From the NCBI RefSeq assembly GCF_018991925.1, contig NW_024725520.1, positions 355,001-419,000 of the forward strand: 64,000 nucleotides of DNA, given 5' to 3'. The translations under genes and the position numbers were made by a program. Of this stretch, positions 38,584 to 49,005 are shown piece after piece. Within the stretch, counting starts at the first letter, position 1. Each line of letters begins with the position of its first letter. The notes beneath the pieces were generated by a model. It was not told the DNA's origin. It did not search any database and was given only the letters and a program-made list of their open reading frames with translations. This stretch comes from Homarus americanus (taxonomy: Eukaryota; Arthropoda; Malacostraca; Decapoda; Nephropidae).

Positions 38584-39380
38584 GTGCAATTCTGCTCATG
38601 TAAGTACAGTAGTATCAGATGCACGATAGTAACAATGCTGCCAGCACAGAGGTCCACAGAAACACAGATGCTATTGCCAGCTAACGTAACCACCAAATCT
38701 CGTTTTTCCTTCAAGATGTTGGTACGGGAACACATTTCAGTGTCTAGGGCCAGTGAGACTGATTTCTTGTTCATGAAATCAATAGTATTGGAGCCAAGAA
38801 CACTAGAATTCAATAGGAATAATACCAAGTTGTCACGTGAAACAAAAATGTATGCCGATCACTGGTAGACATACAGTATGGTGCCTGCAGAACCTGACAC
38901 AATGCTGACTGCCGTGGTGGAAGCACAGTGCCTCATTAACATGACTGGTCAGGCCTACACAATCTTCACCAATGACCAACAACTGACATGGGTATATACA
39001 GATCGGTTCCACAACTTCATTCCTTGATCACATGGCATTAATGCTTTCCCTGATGAATTTCGCTGAAGCATTAAGTAAATTGATGGCACATGCCGGGATT
39101 TAGAACATTCTACTGGCAGCGTTTGGTAGTGTGGCAAAGATGTTGTCTGGAAAGAACTCTCCTAGAACATTCGAGCACTGTGTATGATGACTGAAGATCG
39201 TACACGAGGTACCGTCGTTGATATGGAGGCCAGTTAGTCTTTCTGAATTAATGCTGATATTTGATGGCAGCAAATATGTCTTGTTCTATGTTCTGTGACT
39301 GTCATGGTGTGGAGGAATGTCTCGGAGACCAAACAAGACAGTTGCTGCCAAGGACACTGGTGAAGCATCATGATTGATAT
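38584..39380 (+). pseudogene. Relic of an unidentified multicopy gene
   Basis: Plus-strand ORF 38584-38868 (94 codons) is followed, across stops, by pieces MTGQAYTIFTNDQQLTWVY (near 38940-39000), RFHNFIP, and LAAFGSVAKMLSGKNSPRTF (near 39113-39172). The pieces keep protein-like composition and order. They remind me of a large uncharacterised protein family that is repeated in many invertebrate genomes, but this is memory of a pattern and not a match I can show. Function unknown. At least four stops and two frame changes make it a pseudogene. Confidence 0.45.
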
Positions 39381-40432
39381 TGTTCTTATTATGAACATGG
39401 ATAATTTCTCACAATTTGGTTTACTAACATATCAATTTCCAGTAGCTTCAATGAAAAGTATTTTCATACTCTGTATAGTTTTTTGTCCTCAAAAAATATT
39501 GAAGCTGGAAGTATGGCCTTCTCGTTCAAATCTCAAATAATGACCCAGAATCATTAACAATGGTTATCAACTTGAAATTCAATTCAGAATAATAGTTTTT
39601 TTTTATGTGCAAAATTATTCCTTGGCCATGAAACTATAGTATTTGTCACCGAGGTCACGCCTCTTTGTCAATTTACAGCCAAGAAATAACCACTATTGAG
39701 CTTTGGCCACAGTCATTTGGAGTTGTTTTTCGTAAAGGGTGACAGAGTAGCATCAAACGGATTTGTGATCAGTACTATCTGTTGTATCAGACAACAAAAA
39801 AACATTGTAAGTACTCTATTACACACTTAAGGTCCCATTCAATCACCAGACTACAAAAAATGCCTTTTTCCATCATTCCATTCAATGAAAATAAAGACGT
39901 ATTTATGGAAGTCAATTCTACATGTTTCCGGCCTAACATTTTATTCTTCTTTTACGGCAAACACATTTTACTTGTTGACTTTAGGCATTTAGAAAATCAT
40001 TTTTTTGAACAATATTTTACTCCTTAAGAAGAAGTCAAGACTTACGGACACCATTACTTGTCAGTCTTTCCTGGAAGTATTGTTTAATCTTTGTAGTAAC
40101 ATAAACGATTTTACTCTGACTTACAGTTATTAAAAATATATAAATTCATTTATGGGAGACAGTTTAACCATCACGTACAGGTGCACATATAGTCTGGGTG
40201 TCACTGCCTGGTAATATTGAATACGGTTGTCCCTTCGTCTAAAGTACAGGTCGGTGTTGAGCGGGACCGTCCGTGTCAACAGAGGCATTACTGGGAGGTT
40301 TGCGCGGCCCAGGTGAAGCAAGAGGGGCTCAAGGTACACCTGCTACCTGGGAACCTCCACACCTTATCTCAATGACTGTCTTGACTATCTGTAGCTACTA
40401 TCTATATGTTATGTTTAGTGTGGATTCTGAGA

Positions 40433-40433
<1 letters not shown>
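39381..40433. other. No gene seen
   Basis: AT-rich, with ORFs of 69-81 codons lacking motifs. Confidence 0.4.

Positions 40434-40490
<57 letters not shown>
40434..40490. repeat. (ATT)n microsatellite
   Basis: About 19 ATT units. The AATAAACCG of the TTA-tailed LINE is not adjacent, so it is not counted as a copy. Confidence 0.95.
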
Positions 40491-40492
<2 letters not shown>

Positions 40493-40734
40493 TACATCTG
40501 TGATACGAAGTGAAATTGTACGAGTATATTTATTTTTTCATATATACATCATAAAATTAAAAAAAAAATACAAATTATTTGGTAACTGGTAAATATTTAT
40601 ATGTTTTAAGATAACACTGACCCTCCATAATAAAAGACATTTCACTCCCTCAAAAATATTATACTTGTATGATCTGTGACCCTATTTTATAGTCAATAAA
40701 ACTTGGCTTATAGATAGGCATATAAATAAAAGTG

Positions 40735-40840
40735 GATCACCTGAAGATTAGCCCCACAAAAGGCTCACCTATAGATTTACTTAACCCAACTAAAGTTTCA
40801 CCACCACAAAGCTACCTTGAAGATAATCCTTAAGTGAAGG
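40735..40840. repeat. Possible partial TTAGG-type inverted-repeat element (copy E)
   Basis: GGATCACCTGAAGATTAGCC resembles the left arm of copy D (CACCTGATGATTAGCC). The right side, AAGATAATCCTTAAGTGAAG, is only a weak inverse. Confidence 0.35.
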
Positions 40841-40844
40841 TGAA

Positions 40845-40920
40845 CATGCGAACATAAGAATGGGGGAAACTGCAGCGGGCCTAGTGCCAATACAAGTACT
40901 GTACCTTGTTAGCCTTATTC
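40845..40920 (-). mobile_element. CR1-type 3' end, very short
   Basis: On the minus strand CCCGCTGCAGTTTCCCCCAT then TCTTATGTTCGCATGTTC matches the 3' end at 26195-26256. Confidence 0.7.
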
Positions 40921-41001
40921 GTTTTTTTTTTCTTTTTTTTTATAGAGATTAGCCCACCCGGGCACAGGTCACTGACCCACATCGGGGCCTGGGAGGCGAA
41001 A

Positions 41002-41086
41002 ATGTAATAATAATAATAATAATTTATAGCAAATAAATGTTATAATTATAAAAAATAATAAAATAATAATAATAATAATAATAATC

Positions 41087-41135
<49 letters not shown>
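41002..41135. repeat. (AAT)n microsatellite, interrupted
   Basis: AAT runs at 41002-41022 and 41050-41135. Confidence 0.95.
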
Positions 41136-41280
41136 GAACCATAAATACAAAAATTAAAACAGATCAAAAGTGAGAAACAATATATGTATGTTGTGTTGTC
41201 AATATTACGAGAAACAATTGAGACCCTGAAATTGTGTGTAAATGAGGCAGAAAGTCAGATCAGCAACCTGGGACTTGGTC

Positions 41281-43110
41281 ACATAAGAACATAAGAACAT
41301 AAGAAAATAAGGAGTCTGCAATAGGCCGGTTGGCCTGTGCATGGCAGCTCCTGTCGAGAGTTACTACCACTCTCTATCATCCATGAATATATCCAGCCTC
41401 CTTTTGAAACTTTCCAGCGTTCCAGCACTTACTACAAAGTTGCTAAGCTTGTTCCACTCGTCCACCACCCTATTTGTAAAACAGTTCCTTCCTATCTCCC
41501 TCCTAAACCTAAACTTATCCAACTTAAATCCGTTGTTCCGAGTCCTATCCTGCTCGGATATTATAAGAACTTTATCTATATCACCTTCATTGATTCCTTT
41601 CACCCACTTGAATACTTCTATCATATCTCCCCGCACTCTTCGTCTTTCTAGGGAATGCAAGTTTAGTTTCTTTAACCTATCCTGATATGGAAGGTTTCTA
41701 AGTCCCGGAAACATTTTCGTCATTCTTCGCTGCACCTACTCTAGTGAATTGATATCCATTCTATAATAAAGGCACCAGAACTGAACCGCAATCGAGGTGC
41801 GGCCTGACTAACGCAAGATATAGTTGCAATAAGACCTCTGCACTCTTATTACTTACACTTCTAGATATAAAACCCAATACTCTGTTTGCCTTATTTCGAA
41901 CATTAACGCACTGTTTTCTAGGCCGTAGGTCCGGGCTTACAAGTACCCCTAGGTCTCTTTCACTAGTCTACTTCTCCTGTGACTGATGTTGTTGGAGCTG
42001 TACCATTGACAGTATTTGTTCTTCAATATTAAAGCTACTTGCTGGTGTTGAATTTTGTTTACCCATTTTCAGACCACCTGCGGTTTGTTAAGATATCTGT
42101 AATGCATTTGCATCTGCGGTCCAATCTGCCGCCCTATTTTTGGTTATTATCCGCAAACTTGTATGTCTACTGCTGATCTGGCTCCTCCTAGATCGTTTAT
42201 GTGAATTATGAACAGAGGTGGTACAAGTACTGACCCTGGGGGAACCCCTGGTTACAGCCTCCAGATTTAACACCATCTACGCTGACCCTCTGCATTCTAT
42301 CGGTGAGCCATGATTGTATCCAGTTTAAAACTTTCCCCTCGATACCATGAGCCTTAATTTTTCTCAGAAGCCTCTGATGCGGTACTCTGTCAAATGCTTT
42401 GCTAAAGTCTAAGTAAATAACATCGTAATTTTCGTCATTATCTACTACCTCGAAGACTTTCCTAAAAAATGTCAGCAGATTTGTTAGACAAGATTTTCCC
42501 TTTGTAAACCCATGTTGAGAGTGGTAGATTAATTTGCTTTTCTCTAAATGTGATCGGATGTTATCTACTATAATTGATTCAAGAAATTTCCCCACTTCTG
42601 ACGTCAAACTGATCGGCCGGTAATTTGACGTTGATGCTCTGTCTCCCTTTTTGAATATGGGGACTACATTTGCCTGTTTCCACAAGTCTGGCACAACTCC
42701 GGTGTCTAATGATTTTGTAAATAAGTTTACGAGGGGTCCGCTAATCTGTTCCCTACACTCTTTCAAGACTCCAGGGAAAATTTCATCCGGCCCTGGGGAT
42801 TTTGTCTTCTTTAGTTTATTTATCTTCTTAAGAACATCCTCTTTTCTGATAGTGATATTCTTTAATTTCTCTTCTTCCTTTCCCTTAAATATCAGTTCCA
42901 CCTCTGGAATTTCATGGCGAATTTCCTCTGTGAATACTGATAAGAAGTAGCTGTTCAATGCTTTGCTTATTTCTTCACTGCCATTTATCACTTCTCCCCT
43001 CCCTGACATTAAAGGCCCAACTTTGTCCTTGACCTTTGTTCTATATACCTGGAAAAATCCCTTGGGATTCACAATTTTCGTGATGCCATATAGCAGCACA
43101 TTACGCTTCC
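41281..43110 (-). pseudogene. CR1-type LINE, longest copy, minus strand
   Basis: The 297-codon ORF 42206-43099 is the longest coding-like frame in the window. From its N side it holds TKSPGPDEIFPGVLKECREQ, DLWKQANVVPIFKKGD, YRPISLTSEVGKFLESII, HGFTKGKSCLTNLLTF, YLDFSKAFDRVPHQRLL and VLNWIQSWLTDRMQRV, which are RT blocks. The palm motif that should read FADD appears as FADN near 42149-42157, so the second catalytic Asp is lost. Frameshifts follow near 42230. The C terminus resumes in ORF 41364-41735, with KMFPGLRNLPYQDRLKKLNL and FTNRVVDEWNKLSNFVVS. The 3' end is three TTATGTTC-type octamers at 41281-41305. The 5' end is truncated before the endonuclease. Confidence 0.92.
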
Positions 43111-43179
43111 ATTATCTTCCCAGGCGGTAGTACCTCCCTGTTTGGTAGCTGCCTACTATCTTAATGGTGTGCATTGAGG

Positions 43180-43330
43180 TCTCAGCTTAAGGTTCCTTCT
43201 TATCTTCATCACAGTCGGTTTTCCCTATAACAACGTTGTTCATCTGATATCTGGTTCCCTATTTACTTCTCCTAGGCTAAGTACTGTACTTTACACTTTC
43301 CCGCGTTAAATTTCAGTGTTCACCTGAAGG
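43180..43330 (-). mobile_element. CR1-type fragment, minus strand
   Basis: On minus, FNAGKCKV then ATATCAGATGAACAACGTTG. This matches 43640-43680 in the opposite orientation, forming an inverted pair. Confidence 0.6.
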
Positions 43331-43585
43331 TTGGTCCCAGCTTATCTGACCTGAGCTTTAACCACCATAAAAATGTACAATAAGATTATTATAGAAGTAT
43401 GTTTAAAAAAATACAACAGAAAAACGCCTCCACTCATCACTGGGAATGATGCATCCTGACCGAACCACTGTTTGTATCATATGCAGAGTGACATTATCTC
43501 TTGCCTGCAGTACTGTTTCCTTACAGCCACGACGTTACCTGGGGCGATGATGTTCATGTGATCCATAAATGATAAAATTATAAAA

Positions 43586-43870
43586 TTGCGAATGGTCTCT
43601 GTCTTGACGTCTCTCTCTCAGATATCAGACAACAGAGAAACTAGATATCAGATGAACAACGTTGTTAAAGAGAAATCCGACTGTGAGAAAGATTTAGAAG
43701 TAATGATAAGTACGAACCATAAACCAAGTCAACAATGTGTATTTGCTCGAAACAAGGCTAACAAAGTACTTGGGTTCATACAAAGGAGTGTTAGTTACAA
43801 GACTAGCGCTGTTATTCTAAAATTATATCTTGCGCTTGTGAGACCTCACTTGGCTCAGTTCTGGTCATCG
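43586..43870 (+). pseudogene. CR1-type LINE, C-terminal half, left part
   Basis: Plus-strand frame with NVVKEKSDCEKDLEVMIS, NKANKVLGFIQRSVSYKTSA and LYLALVRPHLAQFW. It breaks off at TCATCG (43865-43870), where a 577-bp block intervenes. The element resumes at 44448. Same subfamily as 25946-26256. Confidence 0.85.
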
Positions 43871-44447
43871 TGTTACCTATATGTTACGTTGGTTAATTCC
43901 CAGTTAACTAGGTTGGTAACACATATAATATAATTGGGCTTTTGGTAACGAAACCCAATTGAAGTTTCTTGTTTTATTATAAAAGGATTATGTCTATAAT
44001 TCCTGAGTGTAGATCAACGGTAAGTTCCGCTATTTATGAGTGAACGAGAAAGAGGACCGCGTTTATGAATATAAACGTGGATCACGTCCGTTCGATATTA
44101 GTTGATGTGAGTGACTCATGAGTAGTGACCCATCAAGGGAGAACGGTATGGGTACGCCGTCCCCCCTCGAGGGAAGACGGAGCCATCCACAGGGCTCTCA
44201 AATAACGTCTTCCTCTAGTCAAGGATATCAAACTACTGCTCGCTTCAGGTGGTCAGAGAGCCGGCTACTTATGCCTTTACTCAGCATAGTATGACGCAGC
44301 TTCCCGTGGGCACACCTTATCACGTGCACTGAACATGTCACCTCATAGCCAGTGGAAAGTTACAGGGGGTGAAATCTGAATATAAATCAGATGTAAGAAT
44401 CCATTTATATAATACTTCTGTTGATGAGACAGGGGCCATTACAACCA
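43871..44447 (+). mobile_element. 577-bp insertion in CR1 with TG...CA ends, possible solo LTR
   Basis: Removing 43871-44447 joins TCA TCG to TAC TAC AGA ATG GAT, restoring the frame QFW-SS-YYRMD. Other copies have QFW-x-x-YYRMD at this place (41770-41830 on minus). The insert starts TGTTACC and ends ACAACCA, so TG...CA as in LTRs. No target-site duplication is visible, which is unusual for a simple insertion. No coding frame inside. Confidence 0.5.
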
Positions 44448-44935
44448 TACTACAGAATGGATATAGAATCCCTAGAAAGAATTTAGTGGAGAATGACAAG
44501 ACTAATCCCGGGCTTTAGGAACCTTGAGTACAGAGACAGATTAAAGCTTCGTAATTTACACTCCCTTGAGTGACGTAGAGTGAGGAGCGATATGATCGAG
44601 GTGTATAAATGGAAGTCAAGGCTAAACAAAGGTGATATAACAAAGGCACTCAAACTATCCAATTTTAATCAGGAGCAAACTCGTAGCAATGGTTTTAAAT
44701 TAGACAAATTTAGATTTAGGCACGAGATAGGTAAACATTGGTTTGGAAGTAAAGTACCCTGTAGTGGGTGAGTGGAACAAGTTACCAATCTTCATCATTA
44801 ACTCGAATACGCTCGATAGCTTCAAACATAGGTTGGGTGGATATATTATGAGCGATAGTGGTTGAGTGTAGACGGGACTGCCTAGCATGGGCCAATGGGC
44901 CTGTTGCAGTTTTCTCCATTCTTATGTTCTTATGT
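44448..44935 (+). pseudogene. CR1-type LINE, C-terminal end, right part
   Basis: Continues the copy starting at 43586. Pieces are LIPGFRNLEYRDRLKLRNLH, RRVRSDMIEVYKW (44580 onwards), TRSNGFKLDKFRFRHEIGKH, then VSEWNKL in another frame. In-frame stops occur near 44490 and 44570. The 3' end TCTTATGTTCTTATG at 44918-44935 is the octamer tail. Confidence 0.88.
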
Positions 44936-45087
44936 GAGGTTAGGTTTTTTCTGTGACTTTTTCCTGGATTCATACACACGTACACATGCATCTTAAAAAT
45001 AATATGAAAAATAATCTTAATTTATTTACTAAGACGTCACCGTAATTCTCATGTGTTTGGACAGTGTGTGTGTGTGTGTGTTAATCT

Positions 45088-45238
45088 TCACCTGCCTCAC
45101 CTATTTCTCTCACCTTCACCTCCTTCACCTACTTCTCTCACCTTCACCTGCCTCACCTATTTCTTTCACCTTCACCTGACTCACCTACTTCTCTCACCTT
45201 CATCTCCTTCACCTATTTCTCCCACCTTCTCCTCCTAT
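45088..45238. repeat. 28-bp minisatellite, about 5.3 copies
   Basis: The unit contains CTTCACCTGCCTCACCTATT and TCTCTCAC, with A/C and G/T variants. Confidence 0.93.
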
Positions 45239-45358
45239 TAGAACATGTAAGGTGACTCTTCCTAGTGCTCTCGTCTCTTAATTATTGAACATTTAAAAGT
45301 AAATTAAATTTCCCTCCAAATTTTTTCGCTGTGAATGCTAGAAATATTAGATCTTCTG

Positions 45359-45602
45359 AAGGTTAGGTTAGGTTAGGTTAGTTTTTTGGTGAGGCTAGTG
45401 TTGTTTTAGGTTAGGTTAGGTTAGGTTAGGCTAGGTTAGGTTAGGTTAGGTTAGGCTAGGTTAGGTTAGGTTAGGTTTTGGCGTTTACAGATGCTCTAAC
45501 AATTTATGCATCGTAAATAAGCGAGACCAACACTAACCTAACCTAACACTAACCTAACCTAACACTAACCTAACCTAACACTAACCTAACCTAACCTAAC
45601 CA
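45359..45602. repeat. Inverted pair of TTAGG arrays
   Basis: GGTTA pentamers in plus orientation at 45359-45479 face CCTAA pentamers at 45533-45602, with a 53-bp unique spacer. The flanking GGCTAGTGTTGTTTTAGG and CCAACACTAACCT extend the inverse symmetry. The right block has a higher-order AACACTAACCTAACCT unit. Confidence 0.9.
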
Positions 45603-45719
45603 AGGGTATAATCATAGTCTACATTGACATTTACGAATCCTTTGACCATTAATGAAAAAGAAGAGGACAGAGAAGAAAGACGAGATGAGGAGTAAGGTTG
45701 TGCTTGCTTCAGTGAGCTG

Positions 45720-45745
45720 GGGTCATCTAAGGTCAAGTAAGGTCA
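45720..45745 (+). promoter_or_regulatory. Three AGGTCA half-sites in DR4 spacing
   Basis: GGGTCA (45720), AGGTCA (45730) and AGGTCA (45740), each separated by four bases. DR4 is a layout bound by RXR-type nuclear receptor dimers. With no gene nearby, chance or a decayed 10-bp repeat is equally likely. Confidence 0.2.
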
Positions 45746-45935
45746 TGTAAGATTAAGTACTATCTCTCGGGGTGTGTAAACAAGACGCTCACACACACTG
45801 ACCGACACTCTGCTAACTCTTCTTTCATATGTTCTAGGTAATAAAAAAATCTGGGTTTTTGAGTTTATAGAAAGCAATAATTATCCCTGCGTATAGTATA
45901 TTTTGATTTGTATATTTCTGCAGTAATTGGAAAGG

Positions 45936-45938
<3 letters not shown>

Positions 45939-46019
<81 letters not shown>

Positions 46020-46063
46020 TACACACACACACACAAACGCATACACACACACACACACACAAA
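45939..46063. repeat. (AC)n microsatellite with ACGCAT interruptions
   Basis: AC run of about 78 bases, then two shorter runs. Confidence 0.97.
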
Positions 46064-46203
46064 TGGGTGTTTGTGAATTCTGTTCGTATAATAATACAAA
46101 ATGAGAGATGAGGCAAGCGGGTGGCTCAGGTGAGGGAGGCCTAGCAAGGTCGGGATTATCAACCCTTCTAAGTCAAGGGTAACGGTGTGGAACAAGACCC
46201 CAA

Positions 46204-46330
46204 CGTCTTCCCCCAACACTCCAACACAACACTCACACATTACACAACATACACTCATCACTTTACAACATACAACATACACTCATCACTTTACAACATA
46301 CAACATACACTCATCACAGCACAGCTTTAC
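46204..46330. repeat. Short tandem repeats of ACATACACTCATCACTTTAC
   Basis: Three to four degenerate copies. Confidence 0.7.
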
Positions 46331-46454
46331 CTCAAAACAGTGTAAACAATTGAATTATTTACTAAAGCTGTTTCTCCAAACCTGTACGGTACATCTGTGC
46401 TTGGAGAGTATAACCTGGTGACATACGGAATGTTCTTACTCTTCTTAGTGATCA

Positions 46455-47090
46455 GTGACGACCTGGACAAGATTTACCACTCTGTTCCAGCTTCAAAGTG
46501 GAACCTGTGATGCCAGTCGTCACCCTCCTGGTGCTCATCTACCTTTGCAGATTCAGAATGGCCAGGCACTTCTTAATCGCTTCGGCCTCAATGATTGTCT
46601 CCGGATTATCATCTTAGGGATTTGCCCTGGGATTTTCAACTTAACTACCCTCAACAAGGTCTGCAGCAGTTCTTCTTCTATCTACAGTTGCTGAGGCTTG
46701 CCATCAACCTTGTTACACCCCACTTTACCCAAGTTACATATCTGGGACACATGTGGACAAGGGAAGACACTTATGACAGTGAAACAGATGTTCGACTGCC
46801 TGCAAAACCACAAACGCAGCCACTACATCCCATCTGTTACCACTTCTCGAAGATGTTGCCTCACCATCAACACTACTCAACCATTGGAGAAGTGACAGGT
46901 GACTGTATCTGGTGTGGAAGATATCAAGTTATTTCTTCATGCCTCTCACATCCATGGTCAAGACAACTTGCTGGTTGACACCTTGTCCTGAGTACCAGTG
47001 GTGTAGTGTGCCTAGGATTGTCTCCTCTGCTGTTCCTTTTATTCTGAACGGAACCTCAAAGCTTTCCAAGGGAGGGGGGGTGGAGATGTA
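46455..47090 (+). pseudogene. Retroelement RT/RNase H relic, possibly DIRS-like
   Basis: Fragments in different plus frames, in order, are LRLAINLVTPHFTQVTYLGH with MWTRE (46690-46770), DIKLFLHASHIHGQDNLLVD with TLS (46919-46990), and EYQWCSVPRIVSS (near 46990-47035). The first resembles the end of the RT domain (LINxxK...T..LG). The second resembles the end of RNase H (SHIPGxxNxLADxLSR). The third resembles the TEWxLHPxI segment seen after RNase H in DIRS-type elements. Numerous stops. Family assignment is tentative. Confidence 0.4.
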
Positions 47091-47754
47091 TCTTGCTACC
47101 CTTGTGGAAACACCTAGAACTTCCGGTAACTCCTCCCGCCGCCTTAATTGTCTCATCGCTCTTCTAGAACATCAGTTGGTACCAGGAAAGTAACCAATCA
47201 CACTTGAGAACAGAAATGTGACGTCATCAAGGATTTTTAATGAGCTTCCCACGGCCTCTAGACAGACTTCTCTCCCTTGGTCCTTCCACTTCACTTCATA
47301 CACGGTCCGTCAACCTGTGGTTATTTCTCCAGCACATCTCCAGTTCATCACGGCCCAGCTAACTTACGCTAAGTTTCTTGTGTAATTCTCTTTAGGTCTA
47401 GGGACGTGCCAGCCTTAAAGACAACTTAGTGACACAATTGTCTGCTACTTGTGTGCTTTTCCCAGTGATTCTGTATAATAGAAAACGAAACTTACTTATT
47501 CCTGGACAGTAATCATACTAAGTGTTAGAAGCGTTACTTTAATTGTGTAATGATTTTTTTTATGAAACTTTTCTTATTGTATGTATTTTATATATATTAG
47601 TGTTAAGTATAGTCAAAAGAAATTACCTTACTTGTTTAACTACCCTCCATACATGGTATCTGAACCTATCGAACATTGTTATATTTGTGGTCAATTATTT
47701 TCATGACAACAATACTTATTTGTTCACGGGTCAAACTTATGTTATGGTTCTCTT
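47091..47754. other. No gene seen
   Basis: A 76-codon ORF (47543-47773) is AT-rich and lacks motifs. Confidence 0.4.
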
Positions 47755-48722
47755 CAATGGTTACCTTCTATAGTTACCTTCTATGGTTACCTTCTATGGT
47801 TACCTTCTATGGTTACCTTCTATAGTTACCTTCTATGGTTACCTTCTATGGTTACCTTCTATGGTTACCTTCTATGGTTACCCTCTATGGTTACCCTCTA
47901 TGGTTACCTTCCATGGTTACCTTCTATGGTTACCTTCTATGGTTACCTTCTATGGTTACCCTTCTATAGTTACCTTCTATGGTTACCTTCTATGGTTACC
48001 TTCTATAGTTACCTTCTATGGTTACCTTCTATGGTTACCTTCTATGGTTGCAACTTCTATGGTTACCTTATGGTTGCAACTTCTATGGTTTCTATGGTTA
48101 CCTTCTGCGGTTACCTTCCTGGATTTTTCTGCGATTTACCCTCATAGTTACCTTCTATGGTTACCTTCTATGATTTCCTTCTACGGTTACACCTTCTATG
48201 ATTTACCTTCTACGGTGCACCTTCTATCAGTTTACCTTCTGGTTGCCTTCTACGGTTGCCTTCTGATTTGCCTTCTGTAGTTACCTTCTATGATTTGCCT
48301 TCTGTAGTTTACCTTCTATGGCTATCTATGGTTGCCTTCTATGGTTACCTTCTGCAATTTACCTTCTATGGTTACCTTCTATGGTTACCTTCTATGGTTA
48401 CCTTCTATGGTTACCTTCTATGGTTACCTTCTATGGTTAGCTTCTATGGTTACCCTTCTATAGTTACCTTCTATGGTTACCTTCTATGGTTACCTTCTAT
48501 AGTTACCTTCTATGGTTACCTTCTATGGTTACCTTCTACGGTTACCCTCTATGGTTACCTTCCATGGTTACCTTCTATGGTTACCTTCTATGGTTACCTT
48601 CTATGGTTACCCTTCTATAGTTACCTTCTATGGTTACCTTCTATGGTTACCTTCTATGGTTACCTTCTATGGTTACCTTCTATGGTTACCTTCTATGGTT
48701 ACCTTCTATGGTTACCTTCTGA
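47755..48722. repeat. 13-bp minisatellite TATGGTTACCTTC, about 70 copies
   Basis: Nearly 970 bases of 13-bp units. Since 13 is not a multiple of three, all three plus frames carry the same 13-residue repeat, and ORFs of 165, 112 and 160 codons overlap. A run of variants (CCCTC, TTCCATGG, CCCTTCTATAG) at 47890-47970 recurs at 48540-48620, about 650 bases later, showing a larger duplication inside the array. A degenerate centre lies at 48050-48350. No gene is claimed. Confidence 0.97.
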
Positions 48723-48815
48723 CTTAATCTTAGTCTAGGAGTATCTTAAAGAGTTCTGCTTTCATTCTTAATTGTTAACTGTAAATTTTACACCGTGACC
48801 TTACACTACAAAATC

Positions 48816-49005
48816 TGGGTGACGAGACATGCTAGGTTACAATATTTAGGGGCGAGACATGCTAGGACCAAGCTATTATCTAGGGACGAGACATGCTAGG
48901 GCCAGGCTATACATTTAGGAACGAGACATGCTAGGACCAGGCTATACATCTAGGGGCGAGACATGCTAGGGCCAGGCTATACATCTAGGGACGAGATACA
49001 TGGCA
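48816..49005. repeat. 35-36-bp minisatellite, about 5 copies
   Basis: The unit contains GAGACATGCTAGGGCCAGGC and TATACATCTAGGGAC. Confidence 0.92.

Noticed and set aside
45881..46282. 133-codon minus ORF rich in Cys and Val
   Set aside because: Translation of an AC/GT microsatellite and unremarkable flanks.
47783..48738. 165- and 160-codon ORFs of GYLLWLPSMVTFY-type repeats as membrane proteins
   Set aside because: They arise from a 13-bp minisatellite, appear in all three frames, and have no flanking coding sequence.
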